This document shows, piece after piece, positions 1 through 9,667 of a stretch of DNA of 64,000 nucleotides. The DNA is from UBA1941 sp046329555 (GTDB taxonomy: Bacteria > Bacteroidota > Bacteroidia > Chitinophagales > LD1). The DNA is taken from the NCBI GenBank assembly GCA_046329555.1, contig JAXLUK010000001.1, forward strand, positions 62,001-126,000, in the 5' to 3' direction. The notes beneath the pieces are model-generated. The model was not told the DNA's origin and did not search any database. It was given only the letters and a program-made list of their open reading frames with translations. The position numbers and the translations under genes were made by a program. Numbering within the stretch: position 1 is the stretch's first letter; each line of letters opens with the position of its first letter.

Positions 1-298
1 CCTGTTGAAGCACATGAATACCATCTAAACGTAAATCCTTGGCCGTTTTTCTGATGAACTGCGCGCATTTCGGGAAAATTTCCACCGTGGTAATATCCGT
101 ACAGCCTCTGGAAGCCAGTTCGTAGCTTATACTTCCTGTTCCACCAAACAAATCCAGCACCTTGATATTATCAAAATTGAAACTGTTCGAAAGCACATTA
201 AACAGCCCTTCCTTGGCCATATCGGTGGTAGGCCGCGTAGGAATATTCTGTGGCGGATGAAACTGTCTGGCCTTCAAAGAGCCACCTATGATGCGCAT
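1..298 (-). CDS. rsmD: 16S rRNA (guanine-N2) methyltransferase RsmD, C-terminus beyond the left edge
   Basis: Partial gene reading leftward off the window; about 99 N-terminal residues are visible. It begins MRIIGGSLKAR and carries the SAM-binding motif LDLFGGTGSISYELASRG, followed by VEIFPKCAQFIRK, which matches RsmD, the enzyme that methylates G966 of 16S rRNA. The NPPY catalytic motif would lie outside the window. The ATG at 298 lies 13 bases inside the end of the upstream DUF3822 gene, so the two are probably co-translated. The DUF3822-rsmD pairing is common in Bacteroidota. RsmD is a family-level call from the N-terminal half only. Confidence 0.85.
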   Translation of the reverse strand, partial: MRIIGGSLKARQFHPPQNIPTRPTTDMAKEGLFNVLSNSFNFDNIKVLDLFGGTGSISYELASRGCTDITTVEIFPKCAQFIRKTAKDLRLDGIHVLQQ

Positions 299-1029
299 AG
301 CATTAATTGATTAAAAACGAATAACTGAGATCGTTTCATGAATTGCACATTCCCAAAAAACTGATGTATTCGATCTGCAATGGCAGAATTGCTAGCCACC
401 ATTCCATAAACATATACCGGATCATTTTGCCGATCAAAATCACAATCGCGAGCCGCCGCCAGCAAAAAATACATAAAATCTGCCACCGACTGGTAGGGAT
501 AAAAATTCATCAGTTGAATCCCGTTGTTGCGTACCATCATCACATAAAATCCATCTTCCAGAACCAAAACATGTGATCCGTTCTTTTGATGTTCCATCAG
601 TAACAATTGGGCACCCGGCTTCACTGTAATGGCGGATAGTCCCAAATCTGCCAAAACAGCCGGCTCCTGATAAACTACCACTACATCGTTCACCACAGCA
701 TACTTGGAAGCCACAGGCAAACTGGCTGCATTAAAAAAAGGGGCAGGCACCAACTCAAAGGTGCTATGCACAACAGCGAAACAGGCGGGATACGACCGCT
801 GTAACAATTCATCCTTGGCAAAAATCGCGCGAAGCTCAGTGCGATACACGGCTTCATCAGGTGCTTCCTGAAACCGATAATCACCCGTAAAAATACCGCC
901 ATCGGTTTGCTTTAACGCATATGAAAAACGTTTGGCTGCCAGTTCAATAAACAAACTGCTTTGCCGGTCAATCAAACTTCTGTCGCCCTCAGAAGAATAG
1001 GTATTTCTAATATTTGGAGCCACCGTCAC
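286..1029 (-). CDS. DUF3822 family protein
   Basis: A 247-residue soluble protein without signal peptide or membrane segments. I place it in DUF3822 from its overall pattern and its position immediately upstream of and overlapping rsmD, an arrangement I know from many Bacteroidota. The family is predicted to have an actin-like/ribonuclease-H-like ATPase fold, but its function is not known; a link to rRNA methylation is only inferred from the neighbour. The first codon is GTG (1029); no ATG occurs near the N-terminus. folK ends 12 bases upstream, so folK, this gene and rsmD look like one leftward operon. Confidence 0.75.
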   Translation of the reverse strand: MTVAPNIRNTYSSEGDRSLIDRQSSLFIELAAKRFSYALKQTDGGIFTGDYRFQEAPDEAVYRTELRAIFAKDELLQRSYPACFAVVHSTFELVPAPFFNAASLPVASKYAVVNDVVVVYQEPAVLADLGLSAITVKPGAQLLLMEHQKNGSHVLVLEDGFYVMMVRNNGIQLMNFYPYQSVADFMYFLLAAARDCDFDRQNDPVYVYGMVASNSAIADRIHQFFGNVQFMKRSQLFVFNQLMLCAS

Positions 1030-1040
1030 GGGTTAAAATT

Positions 1041-1544
1041 CTAAAAATTACCGAAGAATTCCGCTTTTTCAAAAAGTTGCACCTCGCTTTTATCCTTACA
1101 AGAGGCTAACAGCGCCGCTATGGTTTGATGCGAAATAGGATGCACTAGTTCGCCCGCTATTTCTGAAAGCGGCACCAGCGTAAATCGCCTTGCTGCCAAT
1201 AACGGATGCGGAACGGTGAGTGAAGGCGAAGACCATGTTGGAGCATCCCACAACAAAATATCAATATCAATCTCTCTCGGCCCCCAATGTTCACGGCGCT
1301 TCCGGCCTACTTCAGCTTCAATTTGTTGTGTAGTGCTCAGCAAAACCTCAGGCTCCAAATCTGCACGCACCTGCATACAGCAGTTCAAAAACGCTTGCTG
1401 CCGGGTGTTTCCCCATGCTGCTGTCTCATAGATAGAAGAAACTGCACAAACAGGGCCAACCTGTATATTAATTTGCCTGGCAGCAGTGCGCAAATAACCC
1501 AGGCGGTCGCCTACATTACTGCCTAAAAGGAGCCAAATGTTCAC
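1041..1544 (-). CDS. folK: 2-amino-4-hydroxy-6-hydroxymethyldihydropteridine pyrophosphokinase (HPPK)
   Basis: Transfers pyrophosphate from ATP to 6-hydroxymethyl-7,8-dihydropterin in folate synthesis, in the cytoplasm. The 167-residue length suits a monofunctional HPPK. Visible motifs are LLLGSNVGDR at the N-terminus, SSIYETAAWG (pterin loop), FLNCCMQV, and GPREIDIDILLWD, whose DID acidic pair binds the two Mg2+ ions. The start is GTG at 1544, giving MNIWLLLGSN. The gene is divergent from sppA with only 47 bases between them, and it leads the operon that continues into DUF3822 and rsmD. Confidence 0.93.
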   Translation of the reverse strand: MNIWLLLGSNVGDRLGYLRTAARQINIQVGPVCAVSSIYETAAWGNTRQQAFLNCCMQVRADLEPEVLLSTTQQIEAEVGRKRREHWGPREIDIDILLWDAPTWSSPSLTVPHPLLAARRFTLVPLSEIAGELVHPISHQTIAALLASCKDKSEVQLFEKAEFFGNF

Positions 1545-1591
1545 GCTGCAAAATATTATTATTGCAAGGACGTCAAAAATTAAAAATCGTT

Positions 1592-3340
1592 ATGCGACAA
1601 TTTCTAAAGTTCATCCTGGCCACCTTGGTAGGATTATTCCTGTTTTGCTTTTTGGGTTTCTTATTCATCATGGGTATTGCAGCCTCCGCTTCAAAAGATT
1701 CGAAACCAGAATTAGAGGCAAATTCGGTGCTGAAACTTGATCTCAACTATCAAATACCTGAGCAAAGTGTTGCTAACCCATTTGCCGCCTTTGACTTTAA
1801 CACCATGAAAACACGGAAGGCAACAGGCGTGCAAGATGTTATTGAAGCTATTCGGGCGGCCGCTAAAGACGATAAGATTAAGGGAATTTATCTGCCCATG
1901 GGCGTGAATACCAATGGCATGGCAACGCTGGAAGCCCTGCGCAATGCCCTATTAGATTTTAAGAAAAGTGGGAAATTCATCTACGCCTATGGTGAAACGG
2001 TTTCACAACGAAGCTACTATTTGGCTTCTGTGGCCGATAAAATTATCCTGAATCCAAGCGGTGGTATGGAATTGACCGGATTTGGACGAGAAATTATGTA
2101 TTACAAAAATATGTTGGAGAAAATTGGTGTAGAAGTACAGGATTTTCATTGCGGTGCCTTTAAAAGCGCCATTGAGCCGTATCTGCGAGATAAAATGAGC
2201 GATGCCAACCGCGAGCAACTAACGGCTGTTTATAGCGACTTGTATGCCGGTTTCCTGAAAAACATAGCCACCTCACGGAAAATTGATGAAGGTACATTGA
2301 ACGATGCCATCAACAATTTACAGGCCGTAATGCCCGAAGATGCGATGAATTTGAAACTAGCCGACCAGTTAGGCTATTACGATGAGATCGAGAGCGCCAT
2401 TAAAGATAAAGTGGGCCTTAAAAAAAGTGATGAATTGAAGATGGTTGATCAGGCTAAGTATGTAACTACTTTGGATAAAGAAACTGATGCCGCTTCAAAA
2501 ATTGCGGTGATTTACGCCGACGGTGAAATTGTAGATGGCGATGGACAGGAAGGAGAAATTGGCGGACAGGAATTCGCCAAAATAATCCGCAAAGCAAGAC
2601 AGGATGAGAAGGTAAAGGCTATTGTACTTCGGGTCAATTCACCCGGGGGTAGCGCGCTGGCTTCCGATATCATGTGGCGCGAATTAAAACTAGCTAAAAA
2701 AGATAAGCCATTGGTCATATCAATGGGTGATTTGGCGGCTTCTGGAGGATACTTCATTGCCTGTATGGGTGATCGAATCTTCGCGCAGCCAAATACCATC
2801 ACCGGTTCCATAGGCGTATTCGGATTGATTCCGAACGCCAAAAAATTGCTTAATGAAAAACTGGGTATAACTACCGATCAGGTGGAAGTAACAAAGCACG
2901 GTTCTATAGGCTTAGTCACGAATCCGCTGGATGAAGAAGAAAAGGCAATGATTCAGCGAAGCGTTGAAAAAACTTACCGGGAATTTAAATCGCGTGTGGC
3001 AGAAGGCCGGAAGAAGGATACCGCTTACATTGAAACAATTGCCCAAGGCCATGTTTGGACGGGCAATCAAGGTATGAAGAACGGCTTGGTTGATGAAATA
3101 GGCAGTCTGGATGATGCCATTCGTTTTGCCGCCAAACAAGCGAATTTGAAGGAGTACAAATTGAAAGCTTACCCTGAGGAGAAATCCCTGGGCGAACAAA
3201 TCGCCGAGAGTTTTGCCGATACCAAAGCAAAATGGATGCGCGAAGAAATGGGTGAACAACAATACAATATGTATCAAACATTAAAGCGACTGGAGCACTT
3301 TAAGGGCGTACAAATGCGGGCTCCGATGGAGCTGTACTAG
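1592..3340 (+). CDS. sppA: Signal peptide peptidase SppA, 67K type
   Basis: Membrane-bound serine-lysine protease that degrades cleaved signal peptides. I prefer the ATG at 1592 (MRQFLKFILATLVG) over the in-frame TTG at 1562 because it places a single transmembrane anchor at the very N-terminus, giving 582 residues. The protein has the tandem ClpP-like layout of E. coli-type SppA: the N-terminal half contains the GAFKSAIEP segment with the catalytic Lys, and the C-terminal half contains NSPGGSALAS and AASGGYFIACMGD with the nucleophile Ser, then ITGSIGVFG. It is convergent with bshC, and the two ends overlap by 4 bases. Confidence 0.93.
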   Translation: MRQFLKFILATLVGLFLFCFLGFLFIMGIAASASKDSKPELEANSVLKLDLNYQIPEQSVANPFAAFDFNTMKTRKATGVQDVIEAIRAAAKDDKIKGIYLPMGVNTNGMATLEALRNALLDFKKSGKFIYAYGETVSQRSYYLASVADKIILNPSGGMELTGFGREIMYYKNMLEKIGVEVQDFHCGAFKSAIEPYLRDKMSDANREQLTAVYSDLYAGFLKNIATSRKIDEGTLNDAINNLQAVMPEDAMNLKLADQLGYYDEIESAIKDKVGLKKSDELKMVDQAKYVTTLDKETDAASKIAVIYADGEIVDGDGQEGEIGGQEFAKIIRKARQDEKVKAIVLRVNSPGGSALASDIMWRELKLAKKDKPLVISMGDLAASGGYFIACMGDRIFAQPNTITGSIGVFGLIPNAKKLLNEKLGITTDQVEVTKHGSIGLVTNPLDEEEKAMIQRSVEKTYREFKSRVAEGRKKDTAYIETIAQGHVWTGNQGMKNGLVDEIGSLDDAIRFAAKQANLKEYKLKAYPEEKSLGEQIAESFADTKAKWMREEMGEQQYNMYQTLKRLEHFKGVQMRAPMELY

Positions 3341-4935
3341 TCGGTTAACAACCACTGCATGTCATTCCGGAAGGGATCTGAGAAATCAAGAATCGCTTCC
3401 GGAATTTTTTTTGCTGTCTGATCAAAAGTCAACAGATTTTCCACGCGTTCCTGCCAACTATTTTCAGGGAACATGACCTGATACACTTGCCTGATCTGTG
3501 CCACACCTTCTTCATGACGGCGCTTCACTGCTTTCAAGATTTTCCCCTCGAAGGTTGCCAGACTATTCAGCGCCTTTTGCTTCTCGGCTTCCGCGCTGCC
3601 AGTAAGGGTTTGGTCGGTTTCAGCAGCAATTCTATTTAACGCTGTGTAGGCCTGCTCTACTTGAGCGCGCACTGATGACAAATCGGCAACCCCCTGGTTT
3701 TTCACAAACTGATTGACCGTTGCTTCTATTGGTTGATACCACTGCAAAGGCTTAATTCCTGATTTCTGGATTTTACGATTAACAGACGCCTTAAGCAAGG
3801 TGAAGGCCGGGCGCATCAACAACACCGGAAAAGGATGATTATACCAATCAAACAGCGCTTTCAATTCTAACCAATAACTCAATTCGCCTGCGCCGCCAAT
3901 AAAAGCCAGATTCGGCAATACCATTTCCTGATACAATGGCCGGAAAACAACATTCGGACTAAACGCTTCGGGATGTTGCTGAATTTGATCTGATAATTCC
4001 TCCCTGCTAAAAGAAACTCCGGTATCTACTACGGCAAATTTTTCTTCTGCCAACACCAATCGTTTCCTGAAATTCTTCCCAACATGAAAAAAATTGATTT
4101 CTCGGGGCTGCACTTGCAGGTTGTACTGCCGGCTGAGCCCTGCTAATGGTTCTGCTAATACCGCTTTGGCTCTTGAGTTCGTGATTTCATCAATCATTAC
4201 CGGTACCAGCAAGCGCTTTAAACGTGCATCATCCGGATTCAATACAACCAATCCTTCCGCTCCAAACCAGTCATGTACCAGTTGTTGGGTGAATGCCCCA
4301 AAATGAGGCGCCTGATTAGCCCATTGCGCTAATTGTTGAAGTTTTGCCTCGTCATTCATTCCGGCCACCTTCAACTGCGCAATAACCGCATCGAAACCGG
4401 TCATCGGTATCCGCCCAACAGGACCGTTCGTATCTTGTGCCTCCCAGGAAATGCGCTGACCATTCACGTAGGTATGACCTAACTCTTCCCAATCGTGATC
4501 TTCGCTGCCCATCCAAAAAACAGGCACAAAATGATAATCCGGATAGGCCGCTTTTAATTGACGAGATAAATTGATGGCGCCTGCCATCTTGAACACATTA
4601 AACATCGGCCCCATTAGTAAACAAGGCTGATGAGCCGCTGTAACGGTGAAAGTATTGGGTTGGGCCAACAACTCAATTTGCTTAAACACCAAAGCCTCAT
4701 CACTGCACCAACCAGCGTATTGCTCTATTAAGACCTCAATCAAAATGGCGCGATTTACCGGAACAGCCGACCTTCTTTTAATGGCTTCAGCAAATGAACC
4801 GATTTCGGGCTTTAGCGCATAGTAATCGGCAAGCTGTGGTTCACCTAAAAGATAATCTTTAACCAATGGCGAAAACCCCGGAATACCAGCCAGCGGAATA
4901 GATTCCAGGCGTTCCAGCTTAAACGATTTCTCCAT
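3337..4935 (-). CDS. bshC: Putative cysteine ligase BshC (bacillithiol synthesis)
   Basis: Final step of bacillithiol synthesis: adds cysteine to GlcN-malate. The protein matches the BshC family over its whole length (532 residues from the ATG at 4935, MEKSFKLERLESIPL), with the family blocks TAAHQPCLLMGPMF, FWMGSEDHDWEE, and GGAGELSYWLELKALF. An earlier in-frame start at 5010 would lie deep inside rimO and adds residues atypical of the family. The start overlaps the end of rimO by 17 bases, implying translational coupling. It supports a low-molecular-weight thiol pathway typical of Bacteroidota and Firmicutes. No bshA or bshB is in this window. Confidence 0.9.
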   Translation of the reverse strand: MEKSFKLERLESIPLAGIPGFSPLVKDYLLGEPQLADYYALKPEIGSFAEAIKRRSAVPVNRAILIEVLIEQYAGWCSDEALVFKQIELLAQPNTFTVTAAHQPCLLMGPMFNVFKMAGAINLSRQLKAAYPDYHFVPVFWMGSEDHDWEELGHTYVNGQRISWEAQDTNGPVGRIPMTGFDAVIAQLKVAGMNDEAKLQQLAQWANQAPHFGAFTQQLVHDWFGAEGLVVLNPDDARLKRLLVPVMIDEITNSRAKAVLAEPLAGLSRQYNLQVQPREINFFHVGKNFRKRLVLAEEKFAVVDTGVSFSREELSDQIQQHPEAFSPNVVFRPLYQEMVLPNLAFIGGAGELSYWLELKALFDWYNHPFPVLLMRPAFTLLKASVNRKIQKSGIKPLQWYQPIEATVNQFVKNQGVADLSSVRAQVEQAYTALNRIAAETDQTLTGSAEAEKQKALNSLATFEGKILKAVKRRHEEGVAQIRQVYQVMFPENSWQERVENLLTFDQTAKKIPEAILDFSDPFRNDMQWLLTD

Positions 4936-6229
4936 ACAAATCGAATTCTTCTGCACGTACGATGCGAACATTGGCAAAATCGCCAATGCGCACATACTGA
5001 TCCGCAGCATTCACCAGCACTTCGTTGTCTACTTCTGGCGAGTCATAGGCTGTTCTTCCAATGAACCACCCTCCCTCTTTGCGGTCAAACAAAACCCGCA
5101 TTACCTTTCCAACGCGTTGTTGGTTCAACTCCATAGAAATACCTTCCTGAAGCGCCATCACTGCTGCGGCACGTGCTTCCTTTTCTTCCTGAGTAAGCGT
5201 GTCCTCCAGACCATACGCCCGCGTATCTTCTTCGTGAGAATACGTAAATACACCTAACCGATCGAAGCGCATGCGCTTTACAAAATCCAGCAACGACTCA
5301 AATTGTTCCTGCGTTTCACCCGGATGACCTACCAACATCGTGGTGCGAATAGCGATATCCGGAATTTTAGCGCGTATGGCCTGTACCAGCGCTTCGGTTT
5401 CTTCCCGCGTGATATTACGGCGCATCGTTTTTAAAACGTCATCCGCAGCGTGCTGCAATGGCATATCCAGATAATGACAAACTTTGGGATTTTGTGCCAT
5501 TTCATCAATAATTTCCATGGGAAATTGCGCCGGATATGCATAATGCAGCCGGATCCATTCAATGCCATCTACATCAGATAGCGCCCGAAGCAATTCCGGC
5601 AATTTACGCTTGCGATAAACATCCATGCCGTAGTAAGTCAGTTCCTGCGCAATCAAAATCAATTCCTTCACACCTTTAGCGGCCAAAGCACGTGCTTCTT
5701 CCACTAAACTTTCAATAGTACGCGAAATATGTTTGCCGCGCATCAAGGGTATGGCACAAAACGAACAGGTACGGTTGCAACCTTCAGAAATTTTCAAATA
5801 GGCAAAATGAGCGGGTGTCGACAACATCCTTTCGCCAATCAGTTCCTGTTTGTAATCAATTTTAAAACGCTTCAACAGCCTGGGCAATTCCGCCGTTCCG
5901 AAGAAAGCATCAACTTCCGCAATTTCTTCTTCCAGATTGTCTTTATATCGCTGCGATAAACAACCGGTAACATATAACTTCTCGATTTTACCGGCAGTTT
6001 TAGCTTCGGCGTATTCCAAAATTGTGTTAATACTTTCTTCCTTAGCCTTATCAATAAAGCCACAGGTATTCACAATTACGATATTCCTACCCTTACGCCA
6101 TTTATCGTGCGCTACGTCGTATCCGCCGTCGCGTAAATGAGCCATCATCACCTCACTATCTACCAGGTTTTTGGAGCAACCCAGCGTAATCACGCTGACT
6201 TTATCTTTTTGAAACGCCTTGGTTTTCAC
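4919..6229 (-). CDS. rimO: Ribosomal protein S12 methylthiotransferase RimO
   Basis: Radical-SAM enzyme that methylthiolates an aspartate of ribosomal protein S12. The 436 residues show, in order, the N-terminal UPF0004 domain with TLGCSKNLVDSEVM (cluster cysteine near residue 18), VNTCGFID and VTGCLSQR, the radical-SAM CxxxCxxC motif in EGCNRTCSFCAIPLMRG, and a C-terminal TRAM-like region ending EFDLYGEIV. The GCSKNLVDSE signature separates RimO from the tRNA enzyme MiaB. bshC begins inside its last codons. It is divergent from the gene at 6293, with 63 bases between them. Confidence 0.95.
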   Translation of the reverse strand: MKTKAFQKDKVSVITLGCSKNLVDSEVMMAHLRDGGYDVAHDKWRKGRNIVIVNTCGFIDKAKEESINTILEYAEAKTAGKIEKLYVTGCLSQRYKDNLEEEIAEVDAFFGTAELPRLLKRFKIDYKQELIGERMLSTPAHFAYLKISEGCNRTCSFCAIPLMRGKHISRTIESLVEEARALAAKGVKELILIAQELTYYGMDVYRKRKLPELLRALSDVDGIEWIRLHYAYPAQFPMEIIDEMAQNPKVCHYLDMPLQHAADDVLKTMRRNITREETEALVQAIRAKIPDIAIRTTMLVGHPGETQEQFESLLDFVKRMRFDRLGVFTYSHEEDTRAYGLEDTLTQEEKEARAAAVMALQEGISMELNQQRVGKVMRVLFDRKEGGWFIGRTAYDSPEVDNEVLVNAADQYVRIGDFANVRIVRAEEFDLYGEIV

Positions 6230-6292
6230 GGAGGGCGAAGCTACTAAAACTTTTTCCGCCCAAAACCCGTTTCGTATATTAGCCGCAGTATT

Positions 6293-7726
6293 ATGGAACG
6301 TGAAGTGTTATCAATCAAGCGCAAGGCGCTGCGCATCAACCTCGAACCTTCAATTTATGGCACCTTTGCTGAGATTGGCGCCGGACAGGAAGTAGCCCGT
6401 ACTTTCTTTCAGGTTGGCGGTGCTTCAGGCACTGTAGCTAAAACCATGTCGGCCTACGATATGTCGTTCAGCGATGCCATTTACGGTGAAGAAGAATCAG
6501 GGCGGTATGTCAGTGATTCCAGGCTGAAAAGCATGCTGCAGCATGAATATGAATTACTGACACAACGTTTGGTGGGCGAGAAATACGCGCACCGACGTTT
6601 CTTCGCCTTTGCAGATAGCTGTACCACCATTAACTACCTGCGTAATAATGATCCGCACAGCTGGATGGGTCTTCGCTTCCAATTAGTTCCGGGCGGACCG
6701 GTGAACGAAGTTCTCATGCACCTTCGCCTGAAAGAGAAGGACGCCTTGCTGCAACAACGCACCATTGGCGGCATGGGTGTGAATTTAATTTTTGCCTGCT
6801 TCTGGTATTCATCAAATATGGACGCCTTTATCGAATCGCTGATGGATAACCTCACTACCGATCAGGTGGAAATTGATATGTTGAGCGTTAAAGGCGATGA
6901 TTTTAAACAGGTGGATTGCCGGCTGATAGCGTTGATGCTGGTGAAAAAAGGATTTACTTCAGGAACCATTTTCGGGCCAGATAAAGAAGTTTACCATCCG
7001 AAAGATATTCTATACAAAAAAGATATCGTTTGTTTACGCGGCCGATTCCGGCCGGTGACCCGGGTAAGTGAAGATATGTTTCATTGCGGCGTAGCCACGT
7101 TCAAAAAAATTTATCCTACCACTGCAGATGATGTGGTTGCCTTGTCGGAATTGACCATCAGTAATCTGGAAGCAGATGCCGGTTTAGATGCCAAAGATTT
7201 TTTAGACAGAACGGAAATCCTCTGTAATCTGGGCCACACGGTTATGGTATCTAACTGCCACAAGCACGATGCCTTGATGGAATATCTGCGGCGCTGCCGG
7301 CCCAAGCACATCGGGATCGTAGCAGGAGTCATGAATTTGCAGGAATTATTTAACCCTGATCACTATGAATTTGCTGAAGGAGAGATTCTGCGGTATTTCG
7401 GAGAAATCTTTCAAAATAATACCAAGATGCTGATCTATCCGTATCAGCCAGATGCGCATAGTTCTTTAGTTACCCTGGCCAATTTTAAAGTTGAACCAGC
7501 CTATCAGCCATTATTAAAATACCTGGTGGATAGTGGCTTTTTGGTAGATGTAGAAGGCTGCGATGCTTCCCTGTTGCAGATTTATTCCAACGATGTGATT
7601 GCACGCATCAAAACCGGTGAATCCGGCTGGGAAACGGCAGTACCTCCGGGCGTTGCAGAATTTATCAAAAACAATTGTCTGTTTGATTATCCTTGTGAAG
7701 TAAAATACAGTTCTGATGCGGGTTAA
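6293..7726 (+). CDS. Conserved protein of unknown function (477 aa)
   Basis: Cytoplasmic-looking protein of 477 residues with no signal peptide or membrane segment. I recognise the N-terminal block (RINLEPSIYGTFAEIGAG, then QEVARTFFQVGGASGTVAKT and SAYDMSF) as strongly conserved in homologues from many bacteria, but database names for this family are inconsistent and I trust none of them. Other visible blocks are GGPVNEVLMHLRLKEKD, VEIDMLSVKGDDF and GIVAGVMNLQELFNPDHYE. No P-loop or classical catalytic motif stands out. It is followed after 43 bases by the YqgE gene. A real, conserved gene whose function is open. Confidence 0.8.
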   Translation: MEREVLSIKRKALRINLEPSIYGTFAEIGAGQEVARTFFQVGGASGTVAKTMSAYDMSFSDAIYGEEESGRYVSDSRLKSMLQHEYELLTQRLVGEKYAHRRFFAFADSCTTINYLRNNDPHSWMGLRFQLVPGGPVNEVLMHLRLKEKDALLQQRTIGGMGVNLIFACFWYSSNMDAFIESLMDNLTTDQVEIDMLSVKGDDFKQVDCRLIALMLVKKGFTSGTIFGPDKEVYHPKDILYKKDIVCLRGRFRPVTRVSEDMFHCGVATFKKIYPTTADDVVALSELTISNLEADAGLDAKDFLDRTEILCNLGHTVMVSNCHKHDALMEYLRRCRPKHIGIVAGVMNLQELFNPDHYEFAEGEILRYFGEIFQNNTKMLIYPYQPDAHSSLVTLANFKVEPAYQPLLKYLVDSGFLVDVEGCDASLLQIYSNDVIARIKTGESGWETAVPPGVAEFIKNNCLFDYPCEVKYSSDAG

Positions 7727-7769
7727 GCCGCCGGTGAACTACCTTATTTTTTGAATTGAATTTGATGTG

Positions 7770-8369
7770 ATGCAGGAAGATCAGGATCCCGTTTGGAGTT
7801 ATGAAATGGAGAAACATAAACCCGTTCGCCCGGGGCAGTTATTGCTGGCCGAGCCGTTTATGTGGGATGAGAATTTCAAAAGAACAGTGATTTTGATTTG
7901 TAATCACACGGAAGATGGCACCACCGGCTTATTGCTTACTAAACCAGTACAATTGAAGTTAAACGAACTAGTTGAAGACTTTCCTGCGGCATTTAATGCT
8001 GAATTATATTTCGGCGGGCCGGTAGGCACTGATCTCATCCAGATTTTACACACCTTAGGCAATGAATTAGAAGGAAGTCGCAAAATATGCGATGGCGTGT
8101 GGTACGGCGGCGATTTTCAGCAATTAAAAAGTAGAATTATTGCTGGCAAAGTAAAGCCCGATCAAGTGCGCTTCTTCCTGGGGTATTCGGGATGGGAAGG
8201 CGGCCAGCTAGACCGCGAACTCAAAGAAAACTCGTGGATTGTTTCAGGTGCCACCAAGCGATATGTGTTGAACTACGCCCACGAAGGACTATGGAAGAGC
8301 ATTATGAGTGAATTGGGTGGCATCTACGCTACCATGGGCAATTATCCGGAAAACCCGATTTTAAATTAA
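7770..8369 (+). CDS. YqgE/AlgH family protein (UPF0301)
   Basis: A 199-residue protein with the YqgE/AlgH hallmark PGQLLLAEPFMWDENFKRTVIL followed by HTEDGTTGLLLTKP and FFLGYSGWEGGQLDREL. The family has a beta-barrel-like fold; a regulatory role is suggested for AlgH in pseudomonads, but its biochemical function is unsettled. The start is uncertain: GTG at 7767, ATG at 7770, or an internal ATG at 7806 (MEKHKPVRPGQLL), the last giving the most family-like N-terminus. The stop TAA overlaps the ATG of the next gene by one base, so the two are translationally coupled. Confidence 0.88.
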   Translation: MQEDQDPVWSYEMEKHKPVRPGQLLLAEPFMWDENFKRTVILICNHTEDGTTGLLLTKPVQLKLNELVEDFPAAFNAELYFGGPVGTDLIQILHTLGNELEGSRKICDGVWYGGDFQQLKSRIIAGKVKPDQVRFFLGYSGWEGGQLDRELKENSWIVSGATKRYVLNYAHEGLWKSIMSELGGIYATMGNYPENPILN

Positions 8370-9643
8370 TGTATAGCGAACTGGCATTCGAATCTGCTGA
8401 AGCAATTGCCGAAAGACAACAAGATTTACTAACGGCGCAATTGCATTATGCGTTGCGGCATTCTCCTTTCTACCAAAAACATTTCGCCGGGTTGCCGGGA
8501 ACGCCCGAAAATTGGGCCGCTAATTTGAGCCAGCTTCCTTTTACTACTAAAAACGATTTACATCAACACAGCGACGCTTTTCGATGTGTTTCCCATCAAG
8601 ATATTGTGGAATATTGTACCACCAGCGGCACCACTGGAACCCCGTTGGCAATCGTGCTTACCGAGCATGACCTCGACCGACTCGCCACCAATGAACAACT
8701 ATCGTTCACCGCTGCCGGCGTTACATCCGCCGACATTGTGCAGCTCATGCTCACACTGGATAAGCAGTTTATGGCAGGTATGGCTTATGCCATGGGTTTG
8801 CGCAAAATAGGCGCAGGCATCATCAGGGTTGGGCCCGGTGCTCCGGCGCAGCAATGGGAAAGCATACAGCGCTTCTCGCCTACCGTACTCGTGGCAGTAC
8901 CATCTTTTGTAGTGAAGCTGCTGGATTACACCCGAACACACCAGCTTGATATCAGTACTTCTTCAGTAAAAAAAATTGTAGCCATAGGAGAACCGTTGCG
9001 CACGGCTACCGGCGAATACAATGCCCTGGCTGCGCGCATTCTGGCCGACTGGCCAGTGGAGCTATTCAGCACTTATGCCGCTACGGAAATGCAAACAGCT
9101 TTTACAGAATGTACGGCTCATCAAGGCAATCACCTAATCCCCGAATTACTCATCGCAGAAATTGTTGATGATAAGGGAAAGTCCGTCGAACCGGGAGCTG
9201 TTGGTGAATTGGTGATTACCCATTTGGGTGTTACCGGTATGCCGCTATTTCGCTACCGCACTGGCGATATGGTTGCCGGTTACACCGGCACCTGCAGCTG
9301 CGGCAGGCAATCTTTGCGTATTTCCAGCGTGGTGGGTCGCCGTAACCAATTGATTAAATATAAAGGCACCACCTTGTATCCACCAGCTATCATTGAAGCT
9401 ATTCATATGGTTGCAGCGGTCAGCGATTTTCTGATAAAAGTAAGTCGTAACGAATTGGGCATTGAGCAACTGGATGTTTTCATTGTGCACCATGGCGATA
9501 TTGATGCTACAGAAGCCGCATTGCGCGCCGCCATGCAACATAAACTACGTGTGTTGCCTGAAATTCATTTTGTATCATCCCGCCAATTAGCAGAAATGCG
9601 TCCATCAGATACCCGAAAGCCTGTTTCTGTAATATTTGCTTAA
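8369..9643 (+). CDS. AMP-binding acyl-CoA ligase, phenylacetate-CoA ligase (PaaK)-like
   Basis: Adenylate-forming enzyme of 424 residues. The ATP/AMP-binding P-loop YCTTSGTTGTPLAI lies near residue 85, the A5 motif FSTYAATEMQTAF near 230, and the A7-like FRYRTGDMV near 295, followed by a Cys-containing CSCGRQSLRISSVVGR segment and a compact C-terminal domain as in PaaK. The expected reaction is ATP-dependent activation of a carboxylic acid to its CoA thioester; the substrate is not deducible. It overlaps the YqgE stop by one base and precedes the Lgt-like gene by 24 bases. No phenylacetate catabolic genes are nearby, so the true substrate may differ. Confidence 0.85.
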   Translation: MYSELAFESAEAIAERQQDLLTAQLHYALRHSPFYQKHFAGLPGTPENWAANLSQLPFTTKNDLHQHSDAFRCVSHQDIVEYCTTSGTTGTPLAIVLTEHDLDRLATNEQLSFTAAGVTSADIVQLMLTLDKQFMAGMAYAMGLRKIGAGIIRVGPGAPAQQWESIQRFSPTVLVAVPSFVVKLLDYTRTHQLDISTSSVKKIVAIGEPLRTATGEYNALAARILADWPVELFSTYAATEMQTAFTECTAHQGNHLIPELLIAEIVDDKGKSVEPGAVGELVITHLGVTGMPLFRYRTGDMVAGYTGTCSCGRQSLRISSVVGRRNQLIKYKGTTLYPPAIIEAIHMVAAVSDFLIKVSRNELGIEQLDVFIVHHGDIDATEAALRAAMQHKLRVLPEIHFVSSRQLAEMRPSDTRKPVSVIFA

Positions 9644-9667
9644 GTATCTTTTCCTATCATTGCAACT

